Source: Clostridia bacterium
Lineage (GTDB): Bacteria > Bacillota > Clostridia > Oscillospirales > UBA644
NCBI GenBank assembly: GCA_017934975.1
Contig: JAGBIM010000023.1
Location: 1 to 64,000, forward strand
Direction of reading: 5' to 3'
Length of the DNA stretch: 64,000 nucleotides
Part shown: positions 33,610 through 42,117 of the stretch, piece by piece
Numbering within the stretch: the first letter of the stretch is position 1
Layout of the letters: each line of letters opens with the position of its first letter
Position numbers and translations under genes: made by a program
Notes under the pieces: model-generated
What the model saw: the letters and a program-made list of their open reading frames with translations, nothing else
Told to the model about the DNA's origin: nothing
The model's database searches: none

Positions 33610-34710
33610 ATGAATCAATATAACGCCATTCTGAACAAAGACGAGCAGGTCGCCTTCGAGCTGCGCTCCCTCTACCGCAGCTACGGCTATCTGCCCTATA
33701 AAATGAGCAAGTTCGAGGAATACGATCTTTACGTACGCAACAAGGACTTTTTGGTGTCGGACAACGTGATCACCTTTACCGACACCAACGGCCGCCTCAT
33801 GGCCCTGAAGCCCGACGTGACCCTCTCCATCATCAAGAACGGACGGGACGCGGAAGGGCTGGTGGAAAAGGTTTACTACAACGAAAACGTATACCGCATC
33901 TCCAAGGGCACCCACTCCTACAAGGAGATTATGCAGACGGGCCTGGAATGCGTGGGAGCCATCGACGCCTACCGCATCGGAGAAGTGGTTTCGCTGGCGG
34001 CGGAAAGTCTGAAAAAGATCTCCGACCGCTCCGTTTTGGATCTGTCCCATCTGGATATGGTCTCCGCCGTGTTGAACGACGCAGGTCTTTCGGAAGCGGG
34101 AAAGCAGAAGATCTATTCCTTTTTGGGCGAAAAGAACCTCCACGGAGTTCTGCGGGTCTGCACGGAAGAAGGGATCGCCCAAGCCGCGGTGGAAGCGGTC
34201 AAAACTCTGGTAACCCTTTACGGAGCCCCCGAAAAGGTTCTGCCCGCGCTGAAATCCCTCTGCCCTGCCGCGCAACCCTACGTGGCACAGCTGCAGGAGC
34301 TGATCGGTCAACTGAGAGAAAACGGTCTTGCCGACACGGTGCGGCTGGATTTCTCGGTCATCCCCGATATGCATTATTACAACGGCATCGTCTTCCGGGG
34401 CTTCGTGGACGGCATTCCCACGGGAATTCTGTCGGGAGGCCAGTACGACAAGCTTCTGCGGAAAATGGGTCGGAAGGCCCAGGCCATCGGCTTTGCCGTT
34501 TATCTGGATCTGTTGGAAGAATTGGCGGAAGACGCGGAATACGACGTGGATACGGTTCTTCTGTACGATGAAACCGACACCCCCGCCTCGGTTGCCGCGG
34601 CCGTGAAGAAACTGGCAAAGACGGGCTCGGTCACCGCCCTGCGGCAGATTCCCGCAAAGCTGACCTACAAAACCTGCATTTCGGTAAAGGAGGTAAACTC
34701 CCGTGGATAA
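33610..34710 (+). CDS. hisZ: ATP phosphoribosyltransferase regulatory subunit
   Basis: A 366-residue HisRS-like protein without tRNA ligase activity. It allosterically regulates the short HisG and is needed for its activity. Class II synthetase-like motifs are visible: 'LMALKPDVTLSIIKN' (motif 2 region), 'VYRISKGTHSYKEIMQTGLECVG' and 'YYNGIVFRGFVDGIPTGILSGGQYD' (the histidine-binding block of this fold). It lacks the anticodon-binding domain sequence of true HisRS. It overlaps hisG by 8 bases, which suits equal production of the two subunits. Confidence 0.92.
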   Translation: MNQYNAILNKDEQVAFELRSLYRSYGYLPYKMSKFEEYDLYVRNKDFLVSDNVITFTDTNGRLMALKPDVTLSIIKNGRDAEGLVEKVYYNENVYRISKGTHSYKEIMQTGLECVGAIDAYRIGEVVSLAAESLKKISDRSVLDLSHLDMVSAVLNDAGLSEAGKQKIYSFLGEKNLHGVLRVCTEEGIAQAAVEAVKTLVTLYGAPEKVLPALKSLCPAAQPYVAQLQELIGQLRENGLADTVRLDFSVIPDMHYYNGIVFRGFVDGIPTGILSGGQYDKLLRKMGRKAQAIGFAVYLDLLEELAEDAEYDVDTVLLYDETDTPASVAAAVKKLAKTGSVTALRQIPAKLTYKTCISVKEVNSRG

Positions 34711-35335
34711 TATGCTCAACATCGCCCTGCCAAAGGGTCGACTGGGAGAAAAGGTCTACGCCATGTTCAAGGCGGCGGGCTTTGAATGTCCCTCCATTGA
34801 AGAAACCAATCGCAAGCTGATTTTCGAAAATCCCGAAAAGAACGTGCGCTATTTCTGGGTCAAGCCCTCGGACGTGGCCATTTACGTGGAACGGGGCGCG
34901 GCGGATATCGGCGTTGCGGGAAAGGATATCCTGCTGGAATACAACCCCGAGGTATACGAGCTGTTGGATCTGGACATCGGCAAATGCCGCATGGCCGTGG
35001 CCGCAAAGAACGATTTTCGGGACGATCCGAAAAAGACCCTGAAGGTTGCAACGAAGTTCACCAACATCGCCTTGAATTATTACACCTCTCTGGGGCGGGA
35101 CATTGACATCATCCACCTGAACGGATCCATTGAGATTGCACCCATTTTGGGACTTTCCGACGTAATCGTGGACATCGTGGAAACGGGAACCACGTTGAAG
35201 GAAAACAACCTGGAGGTGGTGGAGACCATCGTCCCCATCAGCGCCCGTCTTATCGCAAACAAATCCTCGTTCAAGTTCAAGAACGATATGATCGAATCGA
35301 TTCTCGCCCGCATGGCAAAGAAAAGTGAGGAATAA
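34703..35335 (+). CDS. hisG: ATP phosphoribosyltransferase, short form
   Basis: A 210-residue catalytic subunit performing the first step of histidine synthesis: ATP plus PRPP to phosphoribosyl-ATP. Start 'MLNIALPKGRLGEKVYAMF' and 'DIGVAGKDILLEY' are typical, and the PRPP loop is 'GLSDVIVDIVETGTTLKENNLEVV'. The C-terminal regulatory domain of long HisG is absent, which is why HisZ is present. GTG 34703 is preferred because AAGGAGGT lies 9 bases before it; ATG 34712 would be too far. Confidence 0.95.
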   Translation: MDNMLNIALPKGRLGEKVYAMFKAAGFECPSIEETNRKLIFENPEKNVRYFWVKPSDVAIYVERGAADIGVAGKDILLEYNPEVYELLDLDIGKCRMAVAAKNDFRDDPKKTLKVATKFTNIALNYYTSLGRDIDIIHLNGSIEIAPILGLSDVIVDIVETGTTLKENNLEVVETIVPISARLIANKSSFKFKNDMIESILARMAKKSEE

Positions 35336-35338
35336 AAC

Positions 35339-36619
35339 ATGATTCAGATTCTCAAATACGGAGAAGTGGAAAACGGCAAAATTTTTGCCCGCGCCGTCCC
35401 CGAAATCAACGTGGAAGCCACCGTGGCGGAAATCATTGACAACGTACGCAAGAACGGCGACAAGGCCCTTTTGGAATATTGCGAAAAGTTCGACAAAGCA
35501 ACCCTTTCTTCCCTGCAGGTCTCCGAAGAGGAGATCGAGGAAGCGGTGGCGGCGGTGGAACCGGAATTCTTGGAGATTCTGAAAAACGCCGCGAAAAACA
35601 TCCGCAAATTCCATGAAAAGCAGGTTCGCAACAGTTTTATCATCAACGACGAGGACGGCATCGTGGTGGGACAGAAGGTCATTCCCGTAGATCGGGCAGG
35701 CCTTTACGTGCCCGGCGGCACCGCCGCGTATCCCTCCACCGTGCTCATGGACTCCATCCCCGCCAAGATCGCAGGATGCCGGGAAGTGGTCATCACCACC
35801 CCTCCCAACAAAGAGGGTAAGGTCAATCCCGTCATTCTGGCGGCGGCAAAGATCGCGGGCGTGGACCGCATTTTTAAGGTAGGCGGCGCCCAGGCCATCG
35901 CGGCCTTGGCCTACGGAACCGAATCGGTTCCCAAGGTGGATAAGATCGTAGGACCCGGCAACGCCTTCGTGGCGGAAGCGAAAAAGCAGGTCTTCGGCGT
36001 AGTATCCATTGACATGATCGCCGGCCCCAGCGAAATTCTCATCGTGGCCGACGGCAAGTCCAACCCCCGTCATCTGGCGGCGGATCTTCTCTCCCAGGCA
36101 GAACACGACAAATTGGCCTCGGCGGTTCTTGTTACCGATTCGGAAGCCCTGGCCCTGGCCGTTCAGAAGGAGCTGGAAATTCAGATTCCTCAGCTGGAAC
36201 GGGAAGAGATCGCCCGCGCCTCCATTGATAAAAACGGCAAGATCATTGTGGCCCCCACCCTCTCCGTGGCAGTGGATATCGCCAACGAGATCGCCCCCGA
36301 GCATCTGGAACTTTGCGTGGACGCTCCCTTCGACTGGCTGGATAAAATCCGTCACGCGGGATCCATCTTCATGGGCCGCAACTGCCCCGAAGCGTTGGGC
36401 GACTATTTTGCGGGTCCCAACCACACCCTTCCCACGGAAGGCACGGCGAAATTCTCCAGCCCCCTTTCGGTGGACGATTTCGTGAAGAAGACCCAGTATA
36501 CCTACTACACCAAGGACGCCCTGTGCAAGGTGGCCAAGCAGGTGGAATTTTTTGCAAAGAAAGAGGGATTGACCGCCCACGCCAAGAGTGCCGTCATCCG
36601 TCTTGAGGACGAACAATGA
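35339..36619 (+). CDS. hisD: Histidinol dehydrogenase
   Basis: A 426-residue zinc enzyme that oxidises histidinol to histidine in two NAD-dependent steps. Conserved blocks include 'VPGGTAAYPSTVLMDSIPAKIAG', 'KVGGAQAIAALAYGTESVPKVDKIVGPGN', 'MIAGPSEILIVAD' and 'LLSQAEHD', with zinc ligands expected in SQAEHD, and 'AGPNHTLPTEGTAKFSSPLSVDDF'. Full length. It starts 3 bases after hisG and overlaps hisC by 4. Confidence 0.96.
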   Translation: MIQILKYGEVENGKIFARAVPEINVEATVAEIIDNVRKNGDKALLEYCEKFDKATLSSLQVSEEEIEEAVAAVEPEFLEILKNAAKNIRKFHEKQVRNSFIINDEDGIVVGQKVIPVDRAGLYVPGGTAAYPSTVLMDSIPAKIAGCREVVITTPPNKEGKVNPVILAAAKIAGVDRIFKVGGAQAIAALAYGTESVPKVDKIVGPGNAFVAEAKKQVFGVVSIDMIAGPSEILIVADGKSNPRHLAADLLSQAEHDKLASAVLVTDSEALALAVQKELEIQIPQLEREEIARASIDKNGKIIVAPTLSVAVDIANEIAPEHLELCVDAPFDWLDKIRHAGSIFMGRNCPEALGDYFAGPNHTLPTEGTAKFSSPLSVDDFVKKTQYTYYTKDALCKVAKQVEFFAKKEGLTAHAKSAVIRLEDEQ

Positions 36620-37680
36620 GCCGTTTTCTGATTCCAAAGCATCGGGATCTTGTCCCCTATACCCCCGGGGAACAGCCTCGGATCCTGAATCTGATTAAAC
36701 TGAACACCAACGAATCTCCCTATCCCCCCGCCCCCGAGGTGGTTCAAGCGGCCAAGGAGGAGGCGGCCCGCCTGCACCTCTATCCCGATCCCACCTGCAA
36801 GGGGTTGTGCGAGGAGTTTGCGAAGGTCTGCGGCGTGGACCCCGACGAGGTGATTGCAGTCAACGGGTCCGACGAAATTCTGAACTTCGCCTTCATGGCC
36901 TTCTGTGACGAAAACACCCCCGCCGTGTTCCCCGATATTACCTACGGATTCTATTCGGTCTTTGCCGAGCTCAACGGGGTCCCCTACGAGGAAATCCCTC
37001 TGGAAGCAGACCTGACCGTGGATCCCGCGAAATACGAGAATATCAACAAAACCGTCTTTCTGGCCAACCCCAACGCCCCTACCGGCATCCCCCTGACGGT
37101 GGCGCAGATCGAAAAAATCCTGCAAACCAACCCCGACAACGTGGTGCTCGTCGACGAGGCATACGTGGACTTCGGAGCGGAGTCCTGCATCCCCCTCATC
37201 CGCAAATACGACAACCTTCTGGTGACCCAAACCTTCTCCAAGAGCCGCTCGCTGGCAGGAGGACGCCTGGGCTTCGGCATCGGGTGCAAGGAATTGATCC
37301 GCGATCTGAACACGGTGCGGTATTCCACCAACCCCTACAACATCAACCGCATGACCATGGGGGCGGGCATCGCCACCCTGAAGCGGAACGATATTACCCT
37401 TGCAAACTGCAAGGCCATCGCAAACACGCGGGAGGAAACGGCGAAAAAACTCCGTGAAATGGGCTTTACCCTTACCGATTCCGCAGCGAATTTCCTTTTT
37501 GCCAAGCATCCCCGCGCGGACGGCGGTCTTCTCTACCGAAAGCTGAAGGAGCGGGGCATTCTGGTGCGGCATTTCGACAAAGAACGCATCAAGCAATACA
37601 ACCGCATTACCGTGGGCACCCCCGAGCAGATGAAAAAGCTGCTGGAGGCCATCCGACAAATTATGGAGGAAGAACTATGA
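36616..37680 (+). CDS. hisC: Histidinol-phosphate aminotransferase
   Basis: A 354-residue PLP enzyme of aminotransferase class I/II that makes histidinol phosphate from imidazole-acetol phosphate and glutamate. Seen: 'KLNTNESPYPPAPEVVQAA' at the start, 'NPNAPTGIPL', 'VLVDEAYVDFG' and the lysine block 'VTQTFSKSRSLAGGRLGFGIG' (Schiff-base Lys in FSKS). It is joined by 4-base ATGA overlaps to both hisD and hisB. Confidence 0.95.
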   Translation: MSRFLIPKHRDLVPYTPGEQPRILNLIKLNTNESPYPPAPEVVQAAKEEAARLHLYPDPTCKGLCEEFAKVCGVDPDEVIAVNGSDEILNFAFMAFCDENTPAVFPDITYGFYSVFAELNGVPYEEIPLEADLTVDPAKYENINKTVFLANPNAPTGIPLTVAQIEKILQTNPDNVVLVDEAYVDFGAESCIPLIRKYDNLLVTQTFSKSRSLAGGRLGFGIGCKELIRDLNTVRYSTNPYNINRMTMGAGIATLKRNDITLANCKAIANTREETAKKLREMGFTLTDSAANFLFAKHPRADGGLLYRKLKERGILVRHFDKERIKQYNRITVGTPEQMKKLLEAIRQIMEEEL

Positions 37681-38264
37681 AAAACGCCACCATTCGCAGA
37701 ACCACAGCAGAAACCGATATTTCTCTGTCCATCGTGCTGGACGGAAGCGGTATTTCCGATATCAATACGGGATGCGGATTTCTCGACCATATGCTCACCC
37801 TCTTTGCCCGTCACGGTCGCTTTGATCTGACGGTTTTGTGCAAAGGAGACGTGGAGGTGGACGATCACCACACGGTGGAAGACATCGGCATCTGCCTGGG
37901 CCAGGCCTTTGCGGAAGCGCTGGGAGACAAGCGGGGCATCAACCGCTACGGCTCCATCATTCTGCCCATGGACGAGGCCCTGATTCTGGCCGCCGTGGAC
38001 CTTTCGGGACGGAGCTTTTTGCGTTACGCCCTCTCCATTCCCACGGAAAAGGTGGGCACCTTCGACACGGAGCTGGTGGAAGAATTCTTCCTGGCCTTCA
38101 CCCGCACGGGAGCCCTCACCCTTCATCTGAAACAGTTTGACGGCACCAACTCCCATCACATCATCGAAGGAACCTTCAAAGCCGTTGCCCGCGCCCTGCG
38201 TCAAGCGGTGGCCGTGGATCCCGATGCGGCGGACGAAATTCCTTCCACGAAGGGAGTCCTTTGA
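37677..38264 (+). CDS. hisB: Imidazoleglycerol-phosphate dehydratase
   Basis: A 195-residue single-domain IGPD. Manganese-binding motifs are 'GCGFLDHMLTLFARHG', 'DDHHTVEDIGICLGQA' and 'HHIIEGTFKAVARALRQA'. The HAD-type histidinol-phosphatase domain found at the N-terminus of enterobacterial HisB is absent, so the phosphatase step must be done by another protein. Overlaps hisC and abuts hisH. Confidence 0.95.
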   Translation: MKNATIRRTTAETDISLSIVLDGSGISDINTGCGFLDHMLTLFARHGRFDLTVLCKGDVEVDDHHTVEDIGICLGQAFAEALGDKRGINRYGSIILPMDEALILAAVDLSGRSFLRYALSIPTEKVGTFDTELVEEFFLAFTRTGALTLHLKQFDGTNSHHIIEGTFKAVARALRQAVAVDPDAADEIPSTKGVL

Positions 38265-38875
38265 TGATCGCAATCGTTGATTACGGCGTGGGGAACCTCT
38301 TTTCCCTGAAAAGCTCCTTTCTCGCCGTGGGCGCCGACGCGGTGGTCACAAGGGACGCCGAGACTCTGCGCAGCGCGGACAAAATCGTCCTTCCCGGCGT
38401 GGGTGCCTTTGGAGACGCGGCAAAAAAGCTGCGGGATTCGGGCCTTGCACAGGTCGTCAAGGAAGAAGCCAAGAAGGGCAAGCCCCTTTTGGGCATCTGT
38501 CTGGGGATGCAAATGCTGTTGGAGAAAAGCTACGAATACGGAGAACACGAAGGGCTCGGACTGATTCCCGGTGCCATTCGCCCCATTTGTGAAACCATTC
38601 CCGAAGGATATAAAATCCCCCACATCGGCTGGAACGCCCTGCATTTCCCCGCACAAAAACACCCCGTGTTCCAAAACGTGAAGGAAGGGGACCACGTGTA
38701 TTTCGTCCATTCCTTCCACGGAACCGACTGCGCCGACTTTACCGCCGCCACCACGGAATACGGTGGGATTCTCACCGCTGCCGTGGCAAAGGACAACGTG
38801 ATCGGGTGCCAGTTTCACCCGGAAAAGAGCGGTCCCGTGGGGCTGAGTATTCTGAAAGCCTTTTGCAACCTGTAA
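38264..38875 (+). CDS. hisH: Imidazole glycerol phosphate synthase, glutaminase subunit
   Basis: A 203-residue class I glutamine amidotransferase that feeds ammonia to HisF. The nucleophile elbow is 'LLGICLGMQMLLEKSYE' (Cys near residue 77) and the His/Glu pair is in 'GCQFHPEKSGPVGLSIL'. ATG 38264 is chosen over the TTG codon just before it because AGGGAG sits 8 bases upstream; it overlaps the hisB stop by one base. Confidence 0.95.
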   Translation: MIAIVDYGVGNLFSLKSSFLAVGADAVVTRDAETLRSADKIVLPGVGAFGDAAKKLRDSGLAQVVKEEAKKGKPLLGICLGMQMLLEKSYEYGEHEGLGLIPGAIRPICETIPEGYKIPHIGWNALHFPAQKHPVFQNVKEGDHVYFVHSFHGTDCADFTAATTEYGGILTAAVAKDNVIGCQFHPEKSGPVGLSILKAFCNL

Positions 38876-38887
38876 GGAGAAACCATC

Positions 38888-39079
38888 ATGGCAAATATAA
38901 ATTCCCGTTTCACCGTAAAAAAGGAGAAGGGATCCTACCCTCTGACCACCTACGTTCTGGTGGACAAGGAAACGGGCGTGAATTACCTCTACACCGCGGG
39001 AGGATACGGCGGAGGGCTCACCCCGCTCCTGAACGCCGACGGAAAACCCATCGTCACGCACGTGATTGAGGAAGAATAA
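38888..39079 (+). CDS. DUF6440-type small protein inside the his operon
   Basis: A 63-residue protein reading 'YVLVDKETGVNYLYTAGGYGGGLTPLL' and 'DGKPIVTHV'. The pattern 'VDKETGVNYL...GGLTPLLxxDGKP' is what I associate with DUF6440. It has an AAGGAGA ribosome site and lies between hisH and hisA with gaps of 12 and 9 bases. Function unknown. Its place inside a biosynthetic operon is unusual and might be accidental or might reflect a role near the HisH/HisF ammonia-channelling step. Confidence 0.8.
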   Translation: MANINSRFTVKKEKGSYPLTTYVLVDKETGVNYLYTAGGYGGGLTPLLNADGKPIVTHVIEEE

Positions 39080-39088
39080 GGAGCAAGT

Positions 39089-39799
39089 ATGTTATTATTT
39101 CCAGCCATTGACCTGTATCAAGGGAAGGCCGTCCGCCTGTTGCGGGGGGACTACGCCCAAATGACGGTATATAGCAACGATCCCCCGGAAATTGCGAAGA
39201 AATTCAAGAAAGCCGGGGCCACCCACATCCATCTGGTGGATCTGGAGGGGGCAAAAACCGGCGAAACGCCTAATCTGGAAACGGTAAAAGCCATCCTTGC
39301 GGCAACGGATCTCTTTGCCGAGGTGGGAGGCGGAATCCGCTCCATGGAGGTCATCGACCGCTACGTGGAAGCGGGGGTCAGTCGGGTGATCTTAGGCACC
39401 GCCGCCGTTACGAATCCCGAACTGATCGCCGAAGCGGTGCAAAAGCACGGAGATAAAATCGCCGTGGGCGTGGACATCAAGGACGGTTGCGTGGCCATTA
39501 AGGGCTGGACCGAATCCTCGGGACTGGACGCCTTTGCCTTTTGCGAAAAAATGCAGAAAATGGGCGTTTCCACCCTCATCTGCACGGATATTTCCAAGGA
39601 CGGTATGATGCAGGGAACCAATCGGGAACTATACAAAACCCTCTCGGAACGGTTCTCTTTGCAGATCGTGGCGTCGGGGGGCGTTTCCTCTTTGGAAGAT
39701 ATTCAGGCCCTCGCCGCCATGAATCTTTACGGCGCCATCATCGGCAAAGCCTATTACACGGGTGCCATTGATCTGAAGGAGGCCCTTGCAAACATATGA
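39089..39799 (+). CDS. hisA: ProFAR isomerase
   Basis: A 236-residue TIM-barrel isomerase that opens the ribose of ProFAR by Amadori rearrangement. Seen: 'LFPAIDLYQGKAVRLLRGDY' with the catalytic Asp in AID, 'HIHLVDLEGAKTGETPN', 'EVGGGIRSME', 'VGVDIKDGCVAIKGW', 'CTDISKDGMMQGTN' with the second catalytic Asp, and 'VASGGVSSLEDI'. Overlaps hisF by 4 bases. Confidence 0.96.
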   Translation: MLLFPAIDLYQGKAVRLLRGDYAQMTVYSNDPPEIAKKFKKAGATHIHLVDLEGAKTGETPNLETVKAILAATDLFAEVGGGIRSMEVIDRYVEAGVSRVILGTAAVTNPELIAEAVQKHGDKIAVGVDIKDGCVAIKGWTESSGLDAFAFCEKMQKMGVSTLICTDISKDGMMQGTNRELYKTLSERFSLQIVASGGVSSLEDIQALAAMNLYGAIIGKAYYTGAIDLKEALANI

Positions 39800-40554
39800 T
39801 CACGAAACGAATCATCCCCTGCCTGGACGTGAAAAACGGCCGAGTGGTCAAGGGGGTCAACTTCCTGGGTCTTGCGGACGTATCCTCCCCCGTTTCCCTG
39901 GCCAAGTATTACAGTGACAACGGGGCGGACGAGCTGGTTTTTTACGACATTACCGCCTCGGCGGAGGGGCGGGCACTGTTTACCGACATTCTCTGCCAAG
40001 TGGCAAGCACCATTTTTATTCCCCTCACCGTAGGGGGCGGCATCAACACGCTGGAGGACTTTGACCGGGTGCTGAAATGCGGCGCCGATAAGGTCAGCGT
40101 CAACTCGGGAGCCATCCGCAACCCCTCCCTCATCGGGGAGGCGGCCAAACGCTACGGCGACCAATGCGTGGTTCTTTCCGCCGACGTAAAGCGGGTGGAC
40201 GGGGTGTTCCGCGTCTTTGCCAAGGGCGGACGGGAGAACACGGGCATGGAAGCCATCGAATGGATCAAACGGGGCGTAGACGCAGGAGCAGGCGAAGTGG
40301 TGGTCAACTCCATCGACACGGACGGGGTAAAAAACGGCTTTGATATCGAAATGCTTCAGCAGGTCTGCAACGCGGTCTCCGTTCCCGTCATCGCATCGGG
40401 CGGTGCGGGCGGCATCGACCATTTCACCCAACTCTTCCGCGCCATTCCCACCATCGACGCAGGCTTGGCCGCCTCCATTTTCCATTTTGGAGAAGTGGCC
40501 ATTTCCGATCTGAAAAACGAATTATACAAACAGGGTATTCCCGTAAGGAGATAA
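39796..40554 (+). CDS. hisF: Imidazole glycerol phosphate synthase, cyclase subunit
   Basis: A 252-residue TIM-barrel cyclase that works with HisH to produce imidazole glycerol phosphate and AICAR. Seen: 'RIIPCLDVKNGRVVKGVNF' (catalytic Asp in CLD), 'ELVFYDITASAEGR', 'PLTVGGGINTLEDFDRVL', 'VNSIDTDGVKNGFD' (second Asp) and 'VIASGGAGGIDHF'. Full length. hisIE follows after 3 bases. Confidence 0.96.
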   Translation: MITKRIIPCLDVKNGRVVKGVNFLGLADVSSPVSLAKYYSDNGADELVFYDITASAEGRALFTDILCQVASTIFIPLTVGGGINTLEDFDRVLKCGADKVSVNSGAIRNPSLIGEAAKRYGDQCVVLSADVKRVDGVFRVFAKGGRENTGMEAIEWIKRGVDAGAGEVVVNSIDTDGVKNGFDIEMLQQVCNAVSVPVIASGGAGGIDHFTQLFRAIPTIDAGLAASIFHFGEVAISDLKNELYKQGIPVRR

Positions 40555-40557
40555 ATT

Positions 40558-41208
40558 ATGATCGACGTAAATCAACTGAAATTTGACGAAAACGGCCTGA
40601 TTCCCGCCATCGTCACCGACGCAAAAACCAAAGAGGTGCTGACCCTGGCCTACATGAACAAGGAAAGTCTGGAAATCAGCATCCGCGAAGGCAAAACCTG
40701 CTTTTGGTCCCGTTCCCGCAAGGAACTGTGGCGGAAGGGGGAAACCTCGGGGAACTATCAGCACATCGTGTCCATTACCGCCGACTGCGACTTCGACGCC
40801 CTAACGGTGATGGTGGAAAAGGACGGCCCCGCCTGCCATCTGGGGGAAGAATCCTGCTTCCACAACCCCGTCTTTGAAAGCGACGAGAGGCACGCATTCT
40901 CGCTGGAAAGCCTGATGAAGCTCATCGAAGGCCGCAAGACCGAGAAAAAAGAGGGCTCTTACACCACCTATCTTTTCGAAAAGGGCATTGACAAAATCCT
41001 GAAAAAGGTGGGCGAAGAATGCACCGAAGTCATCATCGCGGGGAAAGCCGACGATAAGAAGGAAACCATCTACGAAATCGCCGACCTGACCTACCACGTG
41101 CTGGTTCTGATGATCCAGATGGGCATTTCTCTGGAAGATATTCACGACGAGCTGGCCTCCCGCCACGTCATTGACAAAAAGGTCAAGCAGGAAAAGATGA
41201 CCAAATAA
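40558..41208 (+). CDS. hisIE: Bifunctional phosphoribosyl-AMP cyclohydrolase / phosphoribosyl-ATP pyrophosphatase
   Basis: A 216-residue fusion. The HisI half (1-110) has '[36 protein letters not shown]' and zinc-site '[11 protein letters not shown]' with 'CHLGEESCF'. The HisE half (about 120-216) has '[30 protein letters not shown]' and '[15 protein letters not shown]', the MazG-like helical fold. It carries out steps 2 and 3 of the pathway. Ribosome site AAGGAGA. Confidence 0.96.
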   Translation: MIDVNQLKFDENGLIPAIVTDAKTKEVLTLAYMNKESLEISIREGKTCFWSRSRKELWRKGETSGNYQHIVSITADCDFDALTVMVEKDGPACHLGEESCFHNPVFESDERHAFSLESLMKLIEGRKTEKKEGSYTTYLFEKGIDKILKKVGEECTEVIIAGKADDKKETIYEIADLTYHVLVLMIQMGISLEDIHDELASRHVIDKKVKQEKMTK

Positions 41209-41221
41209 AGGAGTACTTCCG

Positions 41222-42016
41222 ATGAAACTTCTGTTTTTGGGTACGGGAGCTGCGGGAAGCGTGAAGCGGGACGAGGCCGACATCACCGAAGGAATCCGCC
41301 GTTGCACCACGATGATGATCGACGAAACCGTTCTCGTGGACGTATCCCGCCAATCCTTTGACTATCAGACCAAACTGGGCAAGGACCCCGCAAAGATCAC
41401 CGACATTTTCCTCTCTCACGCTCACGGGGACCATTTCAATCGGGATTCTCTGCTGAAATATGCGGCAGCCACCGAGGGAAAGGTTCGCTTCTGGTGCCAC
41501 AAGGGTGCTTTGGAGAACTTGAAATTTACGGAGGAAGAACTGGAAAAATTCGTCCTCTGCCCCGTAGAAATCTGCGACACGTGGGAAACGGCGGGTATGA
41601 CCGTCACCGCTCTTCCCGCCAACCATCTGGTAGGCTCCTTCACTACGGCGGAAAAGCCCCTACACTATATTTTTGAAAAAGACGGAAAAACGCTCTATTA
41701 CGGCTGCGACGGGGGCTGGTACACCGCCATTGAATGGGAATATATGTTACAGAAGAAGGTCAAATTCGACGGGGTGATTCTCGACGCCACCGTGGGGGAA
41801 GACGACGGCAACTTCCGCATCGCCACCCACAACAACCTGGCTATGATCAAACTGCTGACCCTGGCCCTGAAGCAAAACGGCGTTTTGAACGAAAATGCGA
41901 AACTGATCACCACCCATTTCGCCAATTCCTGCTACGACAAAGCCTATACGAAGGAAGAAGTTTTCGGTCCTTTGGGCATTCTTCCCACGGAAGACGGGAT
42001 GGAACTGGAAATCTGA
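41222..42016 (+). CDS. Metallo-beta-lactamase-fold hydrolase, candidate missing step of the his operon
   Basis: A 264-residue MBL-fold protein. The zinc motif HxHxDH is 'SHAHGDHFN' near residues 62-70, further ligand blocks are 'PANHLVGSF', 'YYGCDGGWYT' and 'TTHFANSCYD'. The N-terminal 'LLFLGTGAAGSVKRDEADITE' resembles PhnP-like phosphodiesterases. It starts 13 bases after hisIE and precedes the operon terminator, so it is co-expressed. The operon has no recognisable histidinol-phosphate phosphatase (no PHP-type HisK, HAD HisB domain or inositol-monophosphatase HisN). This protein could fill that gap, but that is inference from position only. Confidence 0.85.
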   Translation: MKLLFLGTGAAGSVKRDEADITEGIRRCTTMMIDETVLVDVSRQSFDYQTKLGKDPAKITDIFLSHAHGDHFNRDSLLKYAAATEGKVRFWCHKGALENLKFTEEELEKFVLCPVEICDTWETAGMTVTALPANHLVGSFTTAEKPLHYIFEKDGKTLYYGCDGGWYTAIEWEYMLQKKVKFDGVILDATVGEDDGNFRIATHNNLAMIKLLTLALKQNGVLNENAKLITTHFANSCYDKAYTKEEVFGPLGILPTEDGMELEI

Positions 42017-42048
42017 TCGAAAATAAACCATAAAACCATAAAAAAACA

Positions 42049-42090
42049 GCCCCGTTACGGAAGATTCTCCGCATACGGGGCGATTTTTTA
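42049..42090. terminator. Terminator of the histidine operon
   Basis: GCCCCGT...CGG pairs with CCG...ACGGGGC, then GATTTTTT. An A-run on the left lets it also serve the convergent amidohydrolase gene. Confidence 0.85.
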
Positions 42091-42100
42091 TCTTCAGTTT

Positions 42101-42117
42101 TAAACCGTTTCGGTTTA
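42101..42117. repeat. Palindrome TAAACCGTTTCGGTTTA at the amidohydrolase stop
   Basis: A 17-nt dyad with 7-bp arms and a 3-nt centre; its right end is the stop codon of the minus-strand gene. Similar elements are at 2466-2480 and 61518-61533, the latter also over a stop codon. Confidence 0.6.

Noticed and set aside
33310-41208. T-box or histidine attenuator in front of the his operon
   Set aside because: The leader from the promoter to GTG 33310 is only about 30 nt, with no T-box sequence, His-codon run or terminator.
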